Positions 9,283 through 19,911 are shown, counted from the first letter of the stretch. The stretch: 54,988 nucleotides of DNA from Mucilaginibacter sp. (GCA_025352225.1 JANXTT010000114.1:1-54988); one strand, 5' to 3'. Translations and numbers: made by a program. Notes: generated from the sequence alone by a model not told the origin.

Positions 9283-9314
9283 TTTCATTCCCCACGCATA
9301 AAGTTTTAACTTTG
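9283..9314 (+). promoter_or_regulatory. Bacteroidota-type promoter for lpdA
   Basis: A perfect -7 box TAACTTTG (9307-9314) lies 25 bp before the lpdA ATG, with a near-match -33 box TTTC (9283-9286) at 20-bp spacing. Confidence 0.65.
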
Positions 9315-9339
9315 CGAGCCTTAAAAAAAATATTACACT

Positions 9340-10743
<1,404 letters not shown>

Positions 10744-10754
10744 ACCCACTCTAT

Positions 10755-10784
10755 AAATCTCCCCCCTCCAAAAGGGGGAGATTT
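10755..10784 (+). repeat. Palindrome AAATCTCCCCC / GGGGGAGATTT (possible lpdA terminator, dispersed repeat family)
   Basis: Perfect 11-bp inverted repeat with an 8-nt loop, 11 bases after the lpdA stop. It can form a strong hairpin, but the downstream tail is not T-rich, so termination is uncertain. Nearly the same palindrome, preceded by the same CTCTA(TA)AAATCTCCCC lead, recurs at 49827-49850 inside a coding gene, pointing to a mobile or dispersed repeat rather than only a terminator. Confidence 0.75.
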
Positions 10785-10850
10785 GATCAGCATATTTGTA
10801 TGGCGTTTACAATGGCAATAATATATACTGCTACTTAAAACCACTAATTA

Positions 10851-11294
10851 ATGCAGGTATTGCTAAACATCCTCACCGTTATTTTCACCCTTGCGGGGAT
10901 GGAAGCTTTCTCGTGGTTTATACATAAATATTTGTTTCATGGGGTGCTTTGGTTTATTCATAAAAGCCATCACCAGCAAAAGCATAACTGGTTGGAGTTT
11001 AATGATATTTTTAGCCTATTATTTGCCGCCCTGGCATTGTGGCTGATGTGGGTGGGGCATATTACCCTTGATCATTATTTTTGGATAGGTACCGGCATCA
11101 GCATTTACGGCATCATCTACTTTATATTTCACGATTGGTTTATCCATAACCGTTTCAAGTCGTTTAAAACACATAATAGCTATTTACTGGGCATCCGCAG
11201 GGCGCATAAAATACACCATAGATCAACTGAACGTAACCCTGCAGAGGAGTTTGGATTATTGGTAGTTGGTAAAAAATGGTTCAAGAAGAAATAA
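10851..11294 (+). CDS. crtZ: Beta-carotene hydroxylase-like protein (fatty acid hydroxylase/sterol desaturase superfamily)
   Basis: 147-aa membrane di-iron oxygenase. Histidine clusters typical of CrtZ are present: HKYLFH (about residues 25-30), HKSHHQ (38-43), HDWFIHNRF (about 98-106) and HKIHH (about 121-125). Hydrophobic stretches lie at about residues 4-22 and 50-92. CrtZ hydroxylates beta-carotene at C3/C3' to give zeaxanthin. The short length and all four His clusters favour CrtZ over larger sterol desaturases. No other carotenoid gene is in the window, so the pathway context cannot be confirmed here. Confidence 0.88.
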   Translation: MQVLLNILTVIFTLAGMEAFSWFIHKYLFHGVLWFIHKSHHQQKHNWLEFNDIFSLLFAALALWLMWVGHITLDHYFWIGTGISIYGIIYFIFHDWFIHNRFKSFKTHNSYLLGIRRAHKIHHRSTERNPAEEFGLLVVGKKWFKKK

Positions 11295-11397
11295 TTGTAA
11301 CCAAACATCTTTATTTTGCACCTGATTGATCAAGTTAAAGGAACCGTTCAAATTTGAGATGGCTTCTTTTTTTTACCAGCTAATAAAATACTGATTA

Positions 11398-12630
11398 TTA
11401 ACTATGGTATTTTTTTAATGCTGCCCGCCTTTTAATTTCAATATCAATTAAATGCAACTCACGCCCGGTTTGCCCGGCTACAGCCGTATTCTCCTGCGCA
11501 CGGCGCAGCAAATATGGAATTACATCTTCAATAGGCCCATAAGGCACGTATTTACTAACGCTATAACCATGCTTTGCCAAATTATAAGTAATGTTATCGC
11601 TCATGCCATACAGTTGTGAAAAATGCATGTTCGGACAGTTTGCAGACCCGTTATTTTCAATCAATAATTTTGTTGCCAATAAATTGCTAGGCTCATTATG
11701 CGATGCAATAATTACGGCCATACTATTTATATGTTTAATGCAAAATTCTATAGCTAAATTATAATCACAATCTGTTGCCTCTTTATTTAATTGTATTGGA
11801 GAGGGATAGCCTAACTCATGCGCTCTTGTTCGTTCCTTTTCCATATACGCCCCTCTAACTAATTTTACCGCTAATATATATTTGCCAGCATTTGCACTAT
11901 TAAAACATTGCTTTAAAAAATTTAGCCTGTCATGTCTGTAAAGTTGTATAGTAGTAAATACAATTGCTTTACGCTGATTGTATCTTTCCATCATCTGGGT
12001 TGCTAATACATCAATAGCGTTTTGTATCCACGATTCTTCCGCATCAATCAAAACACCAATATCATTATCGAAGGCATGCTTACAGATTGTATCAACCCGT
12101 TTTAATACACTTTGCCACTCCACCTTTTCAGTTTCATCTAAATTGTCGATGTTGTAAATTTGCTCTGCATCGTTCCGTTTTAAAGCGGAGTTAATTTTAA
12201 CAAGCAAATCAAAACGCGCCAACCCTGTTATTTTAATACTAATAAATGGTATTCCTTTTCGGGATGAAGCATAGCTGATCACTTTTATAAATTCATGGCA
12301 GGTTTCAGCAAAACTGGTCTCATTTTGTTTCGCTTCTGCCCCATAATCCATTATAGATTCAATACCAAAACCCTGCAATTTGTTAATTATCTGGTCAGTT
12401 TCGGCCAGTGTTTCGCCACCAACAAATTGTTCAAAAATGGTTGCCCTTATTAAATTCAGAACCGGCATTTTCCATTTAATTAATATTGGAGTAATCCATA
12501 TACCAATTTTAACAAGCAAACCATTGTTCATCAACCAAAACAAAAGGTTTGCTTTTTTTAATTGCTGGTCAGTTTTATGCGAAAACCCATTTCCAGTATC
12601 ATTAAAAGAAATGTCAGTTATTGAATCCAT
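11398..12630 (-). CDS. Proline dehydrogenase
   Basis: 410-aa FAD-dependent enzyme oxidising L-proline to pyrroline-5-carboxylate, feeding electrons to the quinone pool. Monofunctional PRODH of the Bacteroidota type. Visible motifs in the TIM barrel are KLVRGAYMEKER (about residues 258-269), ASHNEPSNL (about 316-324) and the C-terminal YVPYGPIEDVIPYLLRRAQEN, which holds the substrate-binding arginines. It is divergent from the P5C dehydrogenase gene, which carries out the next step; the 246-bp gap between them contains a perfect inverted repeat. Confidence 0.95.
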   Translation of the reverse strand: MDSITDISFNDTGNGFSHKTDQQLKKANLLFWLMNNGLLVKIGIWITPILIKWKMPVLNLIRATIFEQFVGGETLAETDQIINKLQGFGIESIMDYGAEAKQNETSFAETCHEFIKVISYASSRKGIPFISIKITGLARFDLLVKINSALKRNDAEQIYNIDNLDETEKVEWQSVLKRVDTICKHAFDNDIGVLIDAEESWIQNAIDVLATQMMERYNQRKAIVFTTIQLYRHDRLNFLKQCFNSANAGKYILAVKLVRGAYMEKERTRAHELGYPSPIQLNKEATDCDYNLAIEFCIKHINSMAVIIASHNEPSNLLATKLLIENNGSANCPNMHFSQLYGMSDNITYNLAKHGYSVSKYVPYGPIEDVIPYLLRRAQENTAVAGQTGRELHLIDIEIKRRAALKKYHS

Positions 12631-12696
12631 ATCAATTCTTATACAAATGTAATAAGGTAAATCACTGTATTACTGTACAAAACAATTCGGGATTAC

Positions 12697-12733
12697 AGTT
12701 GGATAATTTTAGTTGTATATAAATTATCCAACT
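12697..12733. promoter_or_regulatory. Perfect 13-bp inverted repeat in the proline-catabolism divergent promoter region
   Basis: Arms AGTTGGATAATTT (12697-12709) and AAATTATCCAACT (12721-12733) are exact reverse complements separated by 11 bp; equivalent bases are 24 bp apart. It lies 67 bp from the PRODH start and 143 bp from the P5CDH start, between the divergent genes. No T-tract follows on either side, so an operator fits better than a terminator. The regulator is not encoded nearby. Confidence 0.75.
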
Positions 12734-12876
12734 CTTCTTTCCTTTGATAAAAGGCTTTAAAGATATACCAATCGGCTAACAACATGCTATTAAATACTGC
12801 AATTAATGATTTGAAAAATTAACAAACCGTTTTAAACAGCACAAAAAAAGCTGTTCCACCGTATAAAACACTAGCT

Positions 12877-14511
12877 ATGCTAAAAGGATTTTTTAATACC
12901 CAACCCCCTGTTAACGAACCGGTGCTGAGTTATGGCCCCGGCAGTAAAGAACGTGATTTACTAAAAGGCGCTATTAGCCTGATGTATGCTACCCAGGTAG
13001 ATATACCAATGTATATTGGGCATGAAACAGTTTTTACCCAAGATAAAATAGCCCTTAGGCCACCGCATAATCATCAGCATGTTTTAGGCTACTACCATAA
13101 AGGCGGCAAACAGCATGTGACAATGGCAATTAATGCTGCCCTGGCTGCAAAAAGTGATTGGGAAAACCTATCGTGGGAAAGCAGGGCCGCCATTTTTTTG
13201 AAAGCAGCAGATCTGTTAGCGGGCCCATACAGGTTCGAAATTAATGCGGCAACTATGCTGGGGCAATCAAAAAACGCGTATCAGGCCGAGATTGATTCCG
13301 CATGCGAGTTGATTGACTTTTTGAGGTTCAATGTAAAGTACATGCAAGAAATTTATGCCCAGCAGCCGCCTGTATCCCCTCCAGGGGTATGGAACAGGTT
13401 AGAACAACGGCCACTTGAAGGTTTTGTATTTGCCTTAACCCCGTTCAATTTTACTGCTATCGCGGGTAACCTGCCTGCTGCAGCTGCTTTGATGGGAAAT
13501 GTTGTGGTATGGAAACCAGCAGATACTCAAATACTATCGGCCCAGGTTATAATGAAGGTTTTTAGAGAGGCAGGCTTGCCGGATGGGGTGATTAACCTGA
13601 TATATGTTTATGGGCCCGATGCTGGTGAGGTGATATTTAATCATCCCGATTTTGCGGGAATAAATTTTACGGGCTCAACGGCTGTTTTTCAGGAGATATG
13701 GAAAACCATTGGCAATAACATACACAAATACAAAAGTTACCCCCGTATAGTTGGAGAAACCGGGGGTAAAGATTATATTTTGGTACATGCGTCTGCCGAT
13801 ATTAGGGTGGCTAATACCGCGTTGCTACGTGGAGCGTTTGAATATCAGGGGCAAAAATGCTCGGCTGCTTCCAGGGCATATATCGCAAAATCTATATGGC
13901 CCGGTTTAAAAGCATTATTGGTTAAAGATATTGCCGCGTTTAAAATGGGCCCGGTAGAAGATTTTGGCAATTTTATTAATGCTGTTATTGATGAAAAATC
14001 GTTCGACAAGCTGTCTGGCTATATTGATGCCTGTAAAGGCGACAGCAATGTGGAAATAATTGCAGGTGGAAACTATGATAAGTCGGCAGGGTATTTTATT
14101 GAACCTACCATTATAGTTACCACAGATCCGTTTTATAAAACAATGTGTGAGGAATTGTTTGGGCCAATTTTAACCATCTATATTTACAATGACGAAAAGT
14201 TTGATGAAACCCTTAAATTGATTGATGAAAGTTCTGCTTATGCATTAACAGGTGCTATAATTTGTAAGGACAGGTATATTATAGATAAAGCTTCGCATGC
14301 TTTAAGAAACACTGCCGGCAACTTTTACATTAACGATAAATGCACAGGAGCAGTTGTGGGCCAGCAGCCATTTGGCGGCGCCCGGGGCTCGGGTACAAAC
14401 GATAAGGCAGGATCGATGATTAATTTACTCCGTTGGGTATCGCCCCGTACAATAAAAGAAACATTTGATCCTCCAACGGCTTATACCTATCCATTTTTAG
14501 AAAACGAATAA
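12877..14511 (+). CDS. pruA: L-glutamate gamma-semialdehyde (P5C) dehydrogenase
   Basis: 544-aa aldehyde dehydrogenase oxidising glutamate semialdehyde to glutamate with NAD+, the second step of proline catabolism. It matches the stand-alone P5CDH type: N-terminal segment YGPGSKERDLLKGAI, general-base glutamate in GETGGKDY, nucleophile Cys328 in QGQKCSAASR, and C-terminal QQPFGGARGSGTNDKAG, which is diagnostic of this subfamily. It is divergent from proline dehydrogenase and converges with a cytochrome c lipoprotein gene (37-bp gap). Confidence 0.97.
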   Translation: MLKGFFNTQPPVNEPVLSYGPGSKERDLLKGAISLMYATQVDIPMYIGHETVFTQDKIALRPPHNHQHVLGYYHKGGKQHVTMAINAALAAKSDWENLSWESRAAIFLKAADLLAGPYRFEINAATMLGQSKNAYQAEIDSACELIDFLRFNVKYMQEIYAQQPPVSPPGVWNRLEQRPLEGFVFALTPFNFTAIAGNLPAAAALMGNVVVWKPADTQILSAQVIMKVFREAGLPDGVINLIYVYGPDAGEVIFNHPDFAGINFTGSTAVFQEIWKTIGNNIHKYKSYPRIVGETGGKDYILVHASADIRVANTALLRGAFEYQGQKCSAASRAYIAKSIWPGLKALLVKDIAAFKMGPVEDFGNFINAVIDEKSFDKLSGYIDACKGDSNVEIIAGGNYDKSAGYFIEPTIIVTTDPFYKTMCEELFGPILTIYIYNDEKFDETLKLIDESSAYALTGAIICKDRYIIDKASHALRNTAGNFYINDKCTGAVVGQQPFGGARGSGTNDKAGSMINLLRWVSPRTIKETFDPPTAYTYPFLENE

Positions 14512-14548
14512 ACAGAACCAGTTTGTTTTAAACTGAGTGCCGGGCCGT

Positions 14549-14824
14549 TTATTGTGATAGGAAGGCAACAATCTTGTCCCTTTCTTTATTCGTAATCATC
14601 GCTCGTGTTTGCATGTGCATCCCAATAGTTACCCATTGTTCATGAGAAAAAGCTGAGGGCGAAGGAGTGTTATGGCATCTTTGGCAATTTTCTGCCCAAA
14701 GTTGCGCACCGCTCTTTGAAGCCACTTTTTGAGTTTCCGCACAACTATTCATTATTGAAACTGCTATGCAGCTAAATACGGCAATGAGTAACCAGGTTCT
14801 GTTTTTAATATTTTTCGTTATCAT
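14549..14824 (-). CDS. Small c-type cytochrome lipoprotein
   Basis: 91-aa exported haem protein. The N-terminus MITKNIKNRTWLLIAVFSC with the later lipobox-like SIMNSC (Cys about residue 28) indicates a lipoprotein. A single haem-c motif CQRCH follows (about residues 48-52), and a conserved-type Met (GMHMQTRAM) could be the distal haem ligand. The start at 14824 is chosen because a longer in-frame ORF begins inside the upstream porin gene; this start leaves a 10-bp gap. Third and last gene of the operon 16524-14549. Probably an electron carrier held on a membrane; partner unknown. Confidence 0.8.
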   Translation of the reverse strand: MITKNIKNRTWLLIAVFSCIAVSIMNSCAETQKVASKSGAQLWAENCQRCHNTPSPSAFSHEQWVTIGMHMQTRAMITNKERDKIVAFLSQ

Positions 14825-14834
14825 ACCAATATTT

Positions 14835-16055
14835 TTAAAACTGAATTGAAAATTGTAAATAAAGATTATTAGTGTCAGTAACACCACCGGTTCCACCGGC
14901 TGAAACATTAGCTGTACTTAAAGAATGAGCCCGGGCATAGGTGCATTTCAAAACGGTTCTCCAGCTCAACCAGTAATCCAACCCGATATCATTTTCGTGA
15001 AAGTTTTGACCCCATATAGAATTATTAGGTGTATTATAACTGCTATACCTGTAGGCTAACTCCAGGTTTTTTAATATTGGGTTATCAACTGATACTGGCC
15101 TTACTGAAATTTGCGCAAAAGAGGCCTTTGATTTATTGTCGAATGAATAAGCTGTGGAATCAGTTAGTTTGCTATAGGTTTGTTGGTTAACATTAACCCA
15201 ATTGTATTGCCCCTTTATATTGATAAGAAAAGGGTTAAAGTTTTTAACAAAACTTAGGTCCGCGCTGTACATTGTACTATGGGCGGTATTAAATTTTGAA
15301 CCTGCATCGCCCACATCGCCTGATAAGGCTGATAAGCCAATTTCAAGTGATGAATTAGAGAATGGCAACAATCCAAGTCGCCCGGTAACGGTTTTACCTG
15401 TATTGTTATCAGTTACCCCGGCCGCTTGCAGTTCACCATCGCTTAATAGCTGCATACCATTGGTTAAGCTTAAATCATAGTTCAATTTCATATTTCCTAA
15501 AGGCACGCCGCCACTAACACCTATCCCAAAATCACTCCCTGAGAGTTGTATTCCCTTAGGGTCGGTAGCGAGTTTGTCAATCCATCCGGCGGCCATACGC
15601 TTGTTATACATGCCAAATGGCAGCACAAAATAACCTGCATGTATAATTAACCCAGGGGCCGCAAAATAAGAGATGTTACCCCAGTTTACACCAATGGAAG
15701 TTCCGTTAAATGAAGGTTCAAATTCAATAAGGAAATTTGATCCGTGGCGCCATAATAACATCGGGCTAACCTCATAATGATCTGCATCGGCTAAGCTATT
15801 TTTCTTATCCATCTGACTGCCGCCACCAACAGGGGTGAAAATGGTTTTGCTGCGGACGAAACCGAATGTGGCCAAACCTACTACCATAAAATGACTTTCG
15901 CCAGGTTTTTGATCTGCCACCTGTTGCTCAAGTGCTGATATACGGTCTATCAGGGCTGAATCAACCGTTGCTTTTTGGGCCTTTGTAATATTTGCTATTA
16001 ATAACAATGATATACTAAAAGCCAGGCATTTTATTAATGTAGTTGATGATTTCAT
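14835..16055 (-). CDS. Outer-membrane porin-like beta-barrel protein
   Basis: 406-aa exported protein: signal peptide about residues 1-26 (MKSSTTLIKCLAF to TKAQ), a short coiled-coil segment DRISALEQQVADQ, then alternating beta strands rich in aromatic and glycine residues ending in a terminal strand NLYLQFSIQF with C-terminal Phe, as in porins. It resembles phosphate-selective porin O/P-like proteins in layout, but I cannot assign a solute. The start at 16055 is used because the signal peptide begins there; an ATG 24 bases upstream is also possible. It lies between two cytochrome c genes with short gaps on both sides, so it is one transcription unit. Confidence 0.78.
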   Translation of the reverse strand: MKSSTTLIKCLAFSISLLLIANITKAQKATVDSALIDRISALEQQVADQKPGESHFMVVGLATFGFVRSKTIFTPVGGGSQMDKKNSLADADHYEVSPMLLWRHGSNFLIEFEPSFNGTSIGVNWGNISYFAAPGLIIHAGYFVLPFGMYNKRMAAGWIDKLATDPKGIQLSGSDFGIGVSGGVPLGNMKLNYDLSLTNGMQLLSDGELQAAGVTDNNTGKTVTGRLGLLPFSNSSLEIGLSALSGDVGDAGSKFNTAHSTMYSADLSFVKNFNPFLINIKGQYNWVNVNQQTYSKLTDSTAYSFDNKSKASFAQISVRPVSVDNPILKNLELAYRYSSYNTPNNSIWGQNFHENDIGLDYWLSWRTVLKCTYARAHSLSTANVSAGGTGGVTDTNNLYLQFSIQF

Positions 16056-16092
16056 AAAGTTATATTTAGTACCTATCACTATTTATCGACCA

Positions 16093-16524
16093 CTATTTTC
16101 TTTTGGGTAAAGTGCGGATGTAACTGATCAGTCCCCATCGTTGCTTGTCGGTAAGGATCTTTTTATAAGCAGGCATCGGGCTTCGGCCTTCTGTAAGTTT
16201 ATAATATAGGGAACCATCTGTTTCGTTTTGTATCAGGGTAGAAGTATGGTCGGCCGGTTTGGTAGCCAGGGCTTGTGCTGCCGGGCCATCTCCCTTTCCT
16301 TTATCTCCGTGACAAGGGCCACAATTGGTTACATATAATACCTTAGAAGCACCAAGATCAACAATGTTTGGATTTGTTAAGCTGGCGGCACTTTTAGGAA
16401 CAACCCAGAGCCTGTGCTGAGCATGCGACTGGAAGGAAAGAAAAGTAAAGGCTAAGAACGCTATCGTAAAAGATAGGGGTTTTAAATGGAGTACCTGTAA
16501 GTTAATATGTGGTGTAATTTTCAT
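16093..16524 (-). CDS. Exported monohaem cytochrome c
   Basis: 143-aa protein with an N-terminal signal sequence (hydrophobic about residues 16-34, ending SHAQ) and a class I cytochrome c domain: haem-c motif CGPCHGDKGKGDGP (about residues 67-80) and a Met-containing distal loop GRSPMPAYKKILTDKQRW, typical of cytochrome-c-552/CytC6-type domains. It should carry electrons in the periplasm. It is first gene of a three-gene operon (cytochrome c, porin, cytochrome c lipoprotein) and has a promoter with a CRP/FNR-type palindrome upstream. No terminal oxidase or reductase is adjacent, so the electron donor and acceptor are unknown. Confidence 0.9.
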   Translation of the reverse strand: MKITPHINLQVLHLKPLSFTIAFLAFTFLSFQSHAQHRLWVVPKSAASLTNPNIVDLGASKVLYVTNCGPCHGDKGKGDGPAAQALATKPADHTSTLIQNETDGSLYYKLTEGRSPMPAYKKILTDKQRWGLISYIRTLPKRK

Positions 16525-16546
16525 GATGGTTGCGCTATTGTTATTA

Positions 16547-16577
16547 CAAACATATTGCTAAAGTACCCAGCTGTAAA
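16547..16577 (-). promoter_or_regulatory. Promoter of the cytochrome/porin operon
   Basis: Read on the minus strand, the -7 box TATGTTTG (16554-16547) fits TAnnTTTG exactly, and TTTA (16577-16574) stands at the -33 position with a 19-bp spacer (3 of 4 matches). It is 22 bp upstream of the cytochrome c start. Confidence 0.6.
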
Positions 16578-16595
16578 TGACCCATCTTCTAATAA

Positions 16596-16615
16596 ATAGT
16601 GATCTAAATCACTAT
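16596..16615. promoter_or_regulatory. CRP/FNR-type palindromic binding site
   Basis: Perfect palindrome ATAGTGAT-CTAA-ATCACTAT. The core AGTGA-N6-TCACT closely matches the CRP/FNR-superfamily consensus TGTGA-N6-TCACA (or TTGAT-N4-ATCAA). Its centre is about 62 bp upstream of the transcription start expected from the -7 box at 16547-16554, the usual class I activator position. The regulator is not in the window. Confidence 0.75.
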
Positions 16616-16710
16616 CAATTAATAAATTATGTTAAGGGTTAATATTGGGTGTAATTAAACGGGTAAATGTTTTGGTCATGAATTCACCCATTTGTCCCAG
16701 AGGTTTTGTG

Positions 16711-16748
16711 AAAAATAATTAACCCCGTTTTAACAAACGGGATTAATT
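16711..16748 (-). terminator. Rho-independent terminator after the VIT/vWA gene
   Basis: On the minus strand the hairpin has an inner 7-bp stem CCCGTTT / AAACGGG with a 4-nt loop and an outer 6-bp stem AATTAA / TTAATT separated by one mismatch, followed by ATTTTT. It lies about 100 bp past the stop of the VIT/vWA gene and isolates it from the cytochrome operon. Confidence 0.75.
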
Positions 16749-16845
16749 ATCCAAACAGAAATTTAATTTGTAAGATGTCAACTTAAAATGATGCGGCATC
16801 ATAAAAAACATCGATGCTCACCTACCTGGCCAACTATTAATTTGT

Positions 16846-19800
16846 TTACCTAAAATCTAAGTCGCCTATGTATACCGTGCCATTCGCGCCTTTTTTCATC
16901 TGTAATACAATAAGTTCCTTCTTTTCCTGCGGTGTTCCATAATGGGTAAATAGCTCGGCCATAATGGTTGTAGGGCCGGCAATGGTAGCTTGCCTGTCGC
17001 CATAATAATTGATCTCAATTTTATAAGTACCCTTAATGGCCTTTTTTAACATAAACTGTTCTGGGCCAAAACCTTGTGTCATGTCATGAGAGATACGTCC
17101 ACCAATTTCCGTACGGTTATGGCTATAATAACATTTCTCATTGTTGGGGTCTGTTACCCATAAATCAATATCAGTATTATTCATATTCCAGTCCATCACA
17201 ATACGTATATCTACAGGTAACGGCTTGATTAATGTTTTGGGGATTATGGAAAGATTAAGTTTGGCTTTATTTAAAGCTATAATCCGGTTTATTTCAGGCA
17301 AAAAAACCTCCTGTATGCCATTATAAAGGCCGTCGGCATCGGCTGTATAGCTCTTTGTCATGGCGTTATAAAGCACATCTAATGCTTGTTGATGCTCCCC
17401 GGCATCGTCCAGCGCCAAGCCATAATCGCGATAGCTTTGCGGATCTAAAGGGCGTAATTCGGTAACCTTTTTAAAGGCAAATACTTCGCCTTTAAAATCG
17501 CCCAATTGCTTTAATTTATACCCCAGCATTTTATACAACTCATAACTGCCTAAATCCAATTCGGCTAAGTTACTTAATATGCGTGCGCCTAATTCTTTGT
17601 CCCCGGCTTTTATAAAATAGTCGGCCACATCAAAATAGTAAACAGGGTTATCGCTGCACAACTGTCTTAAATCCAAATATTTTTGATATTGGTTGGCTTT
17701 AGTTTCCTTTTGAATACTCTTTAGGTAATCGGCACTAACAGCATTATACGTAATATTAATACTTCCATTTTTATCCGCATTATTAATGTAACCGCTGCCC
17801 TGGTTACCACGAATAGTTATGCTTTCGGCCGCGCCTGGGCTTCCTTGTGGCGACAGTGCCACACCAGCTACCCTTCCGTTAAGTGTTTGGTTTAGCTGTA
17901 CACTCGACGAAGAAGCGGTGACGTCTGATCTTCTAACCGTACTGTATCCCGCCACAGCAACTTCGTTAAGCTGGTTCGAAGACCCTTTAAATGCCATCGT
18001 TTCGTTGGAACTAGAGTCCCTTACCTGAGCAACATCCGCACTTCCAACCGGCTCATCAATACGGAGAGCTCTATCTGAATCACCTGTAACCTGGCGGTAG
18101 TGCCTGCTTTTATGTTTTTTGACTTTGGGCTTAGGTAGCAGGTCAGTATTCCACCACTGGGTAAGCTCTGCCTGCATGTTTTGCGATGTAGTAAGGTTTT
18201 CTCTTTTAACATCTCTGTTACCAGCGCCCCGTTGTTTCATAATGGCATCAAATTGCGCGCGCAATTCTACAGGCGGCTCAACATCATATTGGATATAATC
18301 GTTTACTGTTTCTAAAACTATCAATGCGGTATTGCGGGTAACTATACCAAAACGTTTGCCCAACGATTCGATGTCTTGCCGGTTGGCTTTATAATTAATG
18401 TCTAATTCGCTTATCTTTTTTTGCGCCCATAGCTTGGCCACATCAATATTTTCAACCATGTTTTTTGTCAGGTCGAGCGTAACAGTTTTTTCGTAGCTTA
18501 CTATGTCGTTATAGCCATATTGTAACGTGAGGGTTTGGTTGGGATTACGGGTAATACCCGCTATTGAAAATGTACGGCCTGCCGCTACCGGCAACGAAGG
18601 GTAATTTTCTTCAATAGAACTACCGGCCTTTATGCCTAAAAAATGCATTGACAGGGTAGTTAAATCATTTAGAGCCTTCTCATTGTTATCTTTAGTAAGA
18701 TCTATCAACTCCCCATGTGTTTTAAGGGCAATTAATTTTAGGTTACTATAATCAGCCGAAGCTGATGAGTTAATACAATAAACAGGTTTATTATTCAGTT
18801 TTATAGTATTATCCCCAAACGTTTGGTGCCCATCGCTTATTAATAAAAACTCATCAGCCACGTATTGCGATAAATTAATATTTCCAAAATTAGTGGCGCC
18901 ATCATAAGTGATGTGTTCCAGTTGGTTTTTCAGCTCCGGCCAACTGCCATTATTAATGGTGTATACCTTGGTGCTTAAAATGTTGTTACTGAAAGTCACT
19001 AAAGTAACTTCAGCATTATTTAGCTTTTTAAAGTAGGCATCCATTAAGGCAAGCTCTTTTTTGCTATCCCGGTTTGCACCGCTTAACGAAGCATCCCACA
19101 ATAAACCAATATGGTGCGGAAGTGGTTTATTAACCGCATGGGATTGTAAGGCAATATTTATAAAATAATAATACTTATTGCCTTGTGCCTGTATCATTAC
19201 TTCGTTTGCATCTAATGGTTTGGGTATGGAAAACGATAAGGAATGGTTAGGGATATAATTACTTTTTTCAATAGCGGCTGAATAAGTATTTTGATGATTA
19301 TCGAATTGCAGGTTATCGTTGCCGTTTATGTTATCTGTAACGGGGGCGGTAACGCTTTGAATTACAGATGCCTTGAGCGAAAACTTCTCAACGGTGTCTT
19401 TTAGGTTGAGCGGTAACGAAAATTTAAGATTCCCATTATCGGTTATTGGCAGTTCGTCTTCGTAACCAATAATTACGGTGCGTGTGCTATGCGGATTAAT
19501 GGGGTAAATGCGTGTACGAAACGTGTTACCTTCTACTTTTTCCAGCAAGCCCGGGTCAATTCTTCTACGTTCAACCGATTCAAATATTACCGTGCCTTTC
19601 CCCCTGTCAACAGGCACCGCTTCGCGCATTTTACCGTTAATATCCAATGCATACCTACTTATACTCACACCGTCTTTAAGCGGGAATATAAGTGTACCCT
19701 CTAAAATTTTGGATGTAGAATTGTAGAAAGTCATTTGCCAACTGGTGCGGCTAATATTACCATAGATAGCAACATCAATTTTTAATTGTTGCAACTTTAC

Positions 19801-19911
19801 GCCATTATTGCTTTTTCCGTCTACAGTGAGTTGTGGACTTTGGGCGCAGGCAATCGATATTTGTAATATCATAAATACAAATGCCGACAAAGGAAGGTTT
19901 AGTTTTTTCAT
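16846..19911 (-). CDS. Exported VIT / von Willebrand A protein with TonB-plug-like segment, TPR-like region and DUF2135-like C-terminus
   Basis: 1021-aa exported protein of unknown role. Order: signal peptide (residues 1-24, [11 protein letters not shown] to ACAQ); VIT domain (about 25-150, with [14 protein letters not shown] and the later [13 protein letters not shown]); vWA domain (about 265-440) with an intact MIDAS DASLS (Asp273, Ser275, Ser277); a linker; a stretch at about 645-700 with [21 protein letters not shown] and [10 protein letters not shown], the signature of SusC-type TonB-dependent receptor plugs; a helical TPR-like region (about 740-880, [21 protein letters not shown]); and a C-terminal beta domain (about 905-1015) with [17 protein letters not shown] typical of DUF2135. 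The start at 19911 gives a clean signal peptide; an in-frame ATG at 19956 is less likely. Single-gene unit. Confidence 0.88.
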   Translation of the reverse strand: MKKLNLPLSAFVFMILQISIACAQSPQLTVDGKSNNGVKLQQLKIDVAIYGNISRTSWQMTFYNSTSKILEGTLIFPLKDGVSISRYALDINGKMREAVPVDRGKGTVIFESVERRRIDPGLLEKVEGNTFRTRIYPINPHSTRTVIIGYEDELPITDNGNLKFSLPLNLKDTVEKFSLKASVIQSVTAPVTDNINGNDNLQFDNHQNTYSAAIEKSNYIPNHSLSFSIPKPLDANEVMIQAQGNKYYYFINIALQSHAVNKPLPHHIGLLWDASLSGANRDSKKELALMDAYFKKLNNAEVTLVTFSNNILSTKVYTINNGSWPELKNQLEHITYDGATNFGNINLSQYVADEFLLISDGHQTFGDNTIKLNNKPVYCINSSASADYSNLKLIALKTHGELIDLTKDNNEKALNDLTTLSMHFLGIKAGSSIEENYPSLPVAAGRTFSIAGITRNPNQTLTLQYGYNDIVSYEKTVTLDLTKNMVENIDVAKLWAQKKISELDINYKANRQDIESLGKRFGIVTRNTALIVLETVNDYIQYDVEPPVELRAQFDAIMKQRGAGNRDVKRENLTTSQNMQAELTQWWNTDLLPKPKVKKHKSRHYRQVTGDSDRALRIDEPVGSADVAQVRDSSSNETMAFKGSSNQLNEVAVAGYSTVRRSDVTASSSSVQLNQTLNGRVAGVALSPQGSPGAAESITIRGNQGSGYINNADKNGSINITYNAVSADYLKSIQKETKANQYQKYLDLRQLCSDNPVYYFDVADYFIKAGDKELGARILSNLAELDLGSYELYKMLGYKLKQLGDFKGEVFAFKKVTELRPLDPQSYRDYGLALDDAGEHQQALDVLYNAMTKSYTADADGLYNGIQEVFLPEINRIIALNKAKLNLSIIPKTLIKPLPVDIRIVMDWNMNNTDIDLWVTDPNNEKCYYSHNRTEIGGRISHDMTQGFGPEQFMLKKAIKGTYKIEINYYGDRQATIAGPTTIMAELFTHYGTPQEKKELIVLQMKKGANGTVYIGDLDFR

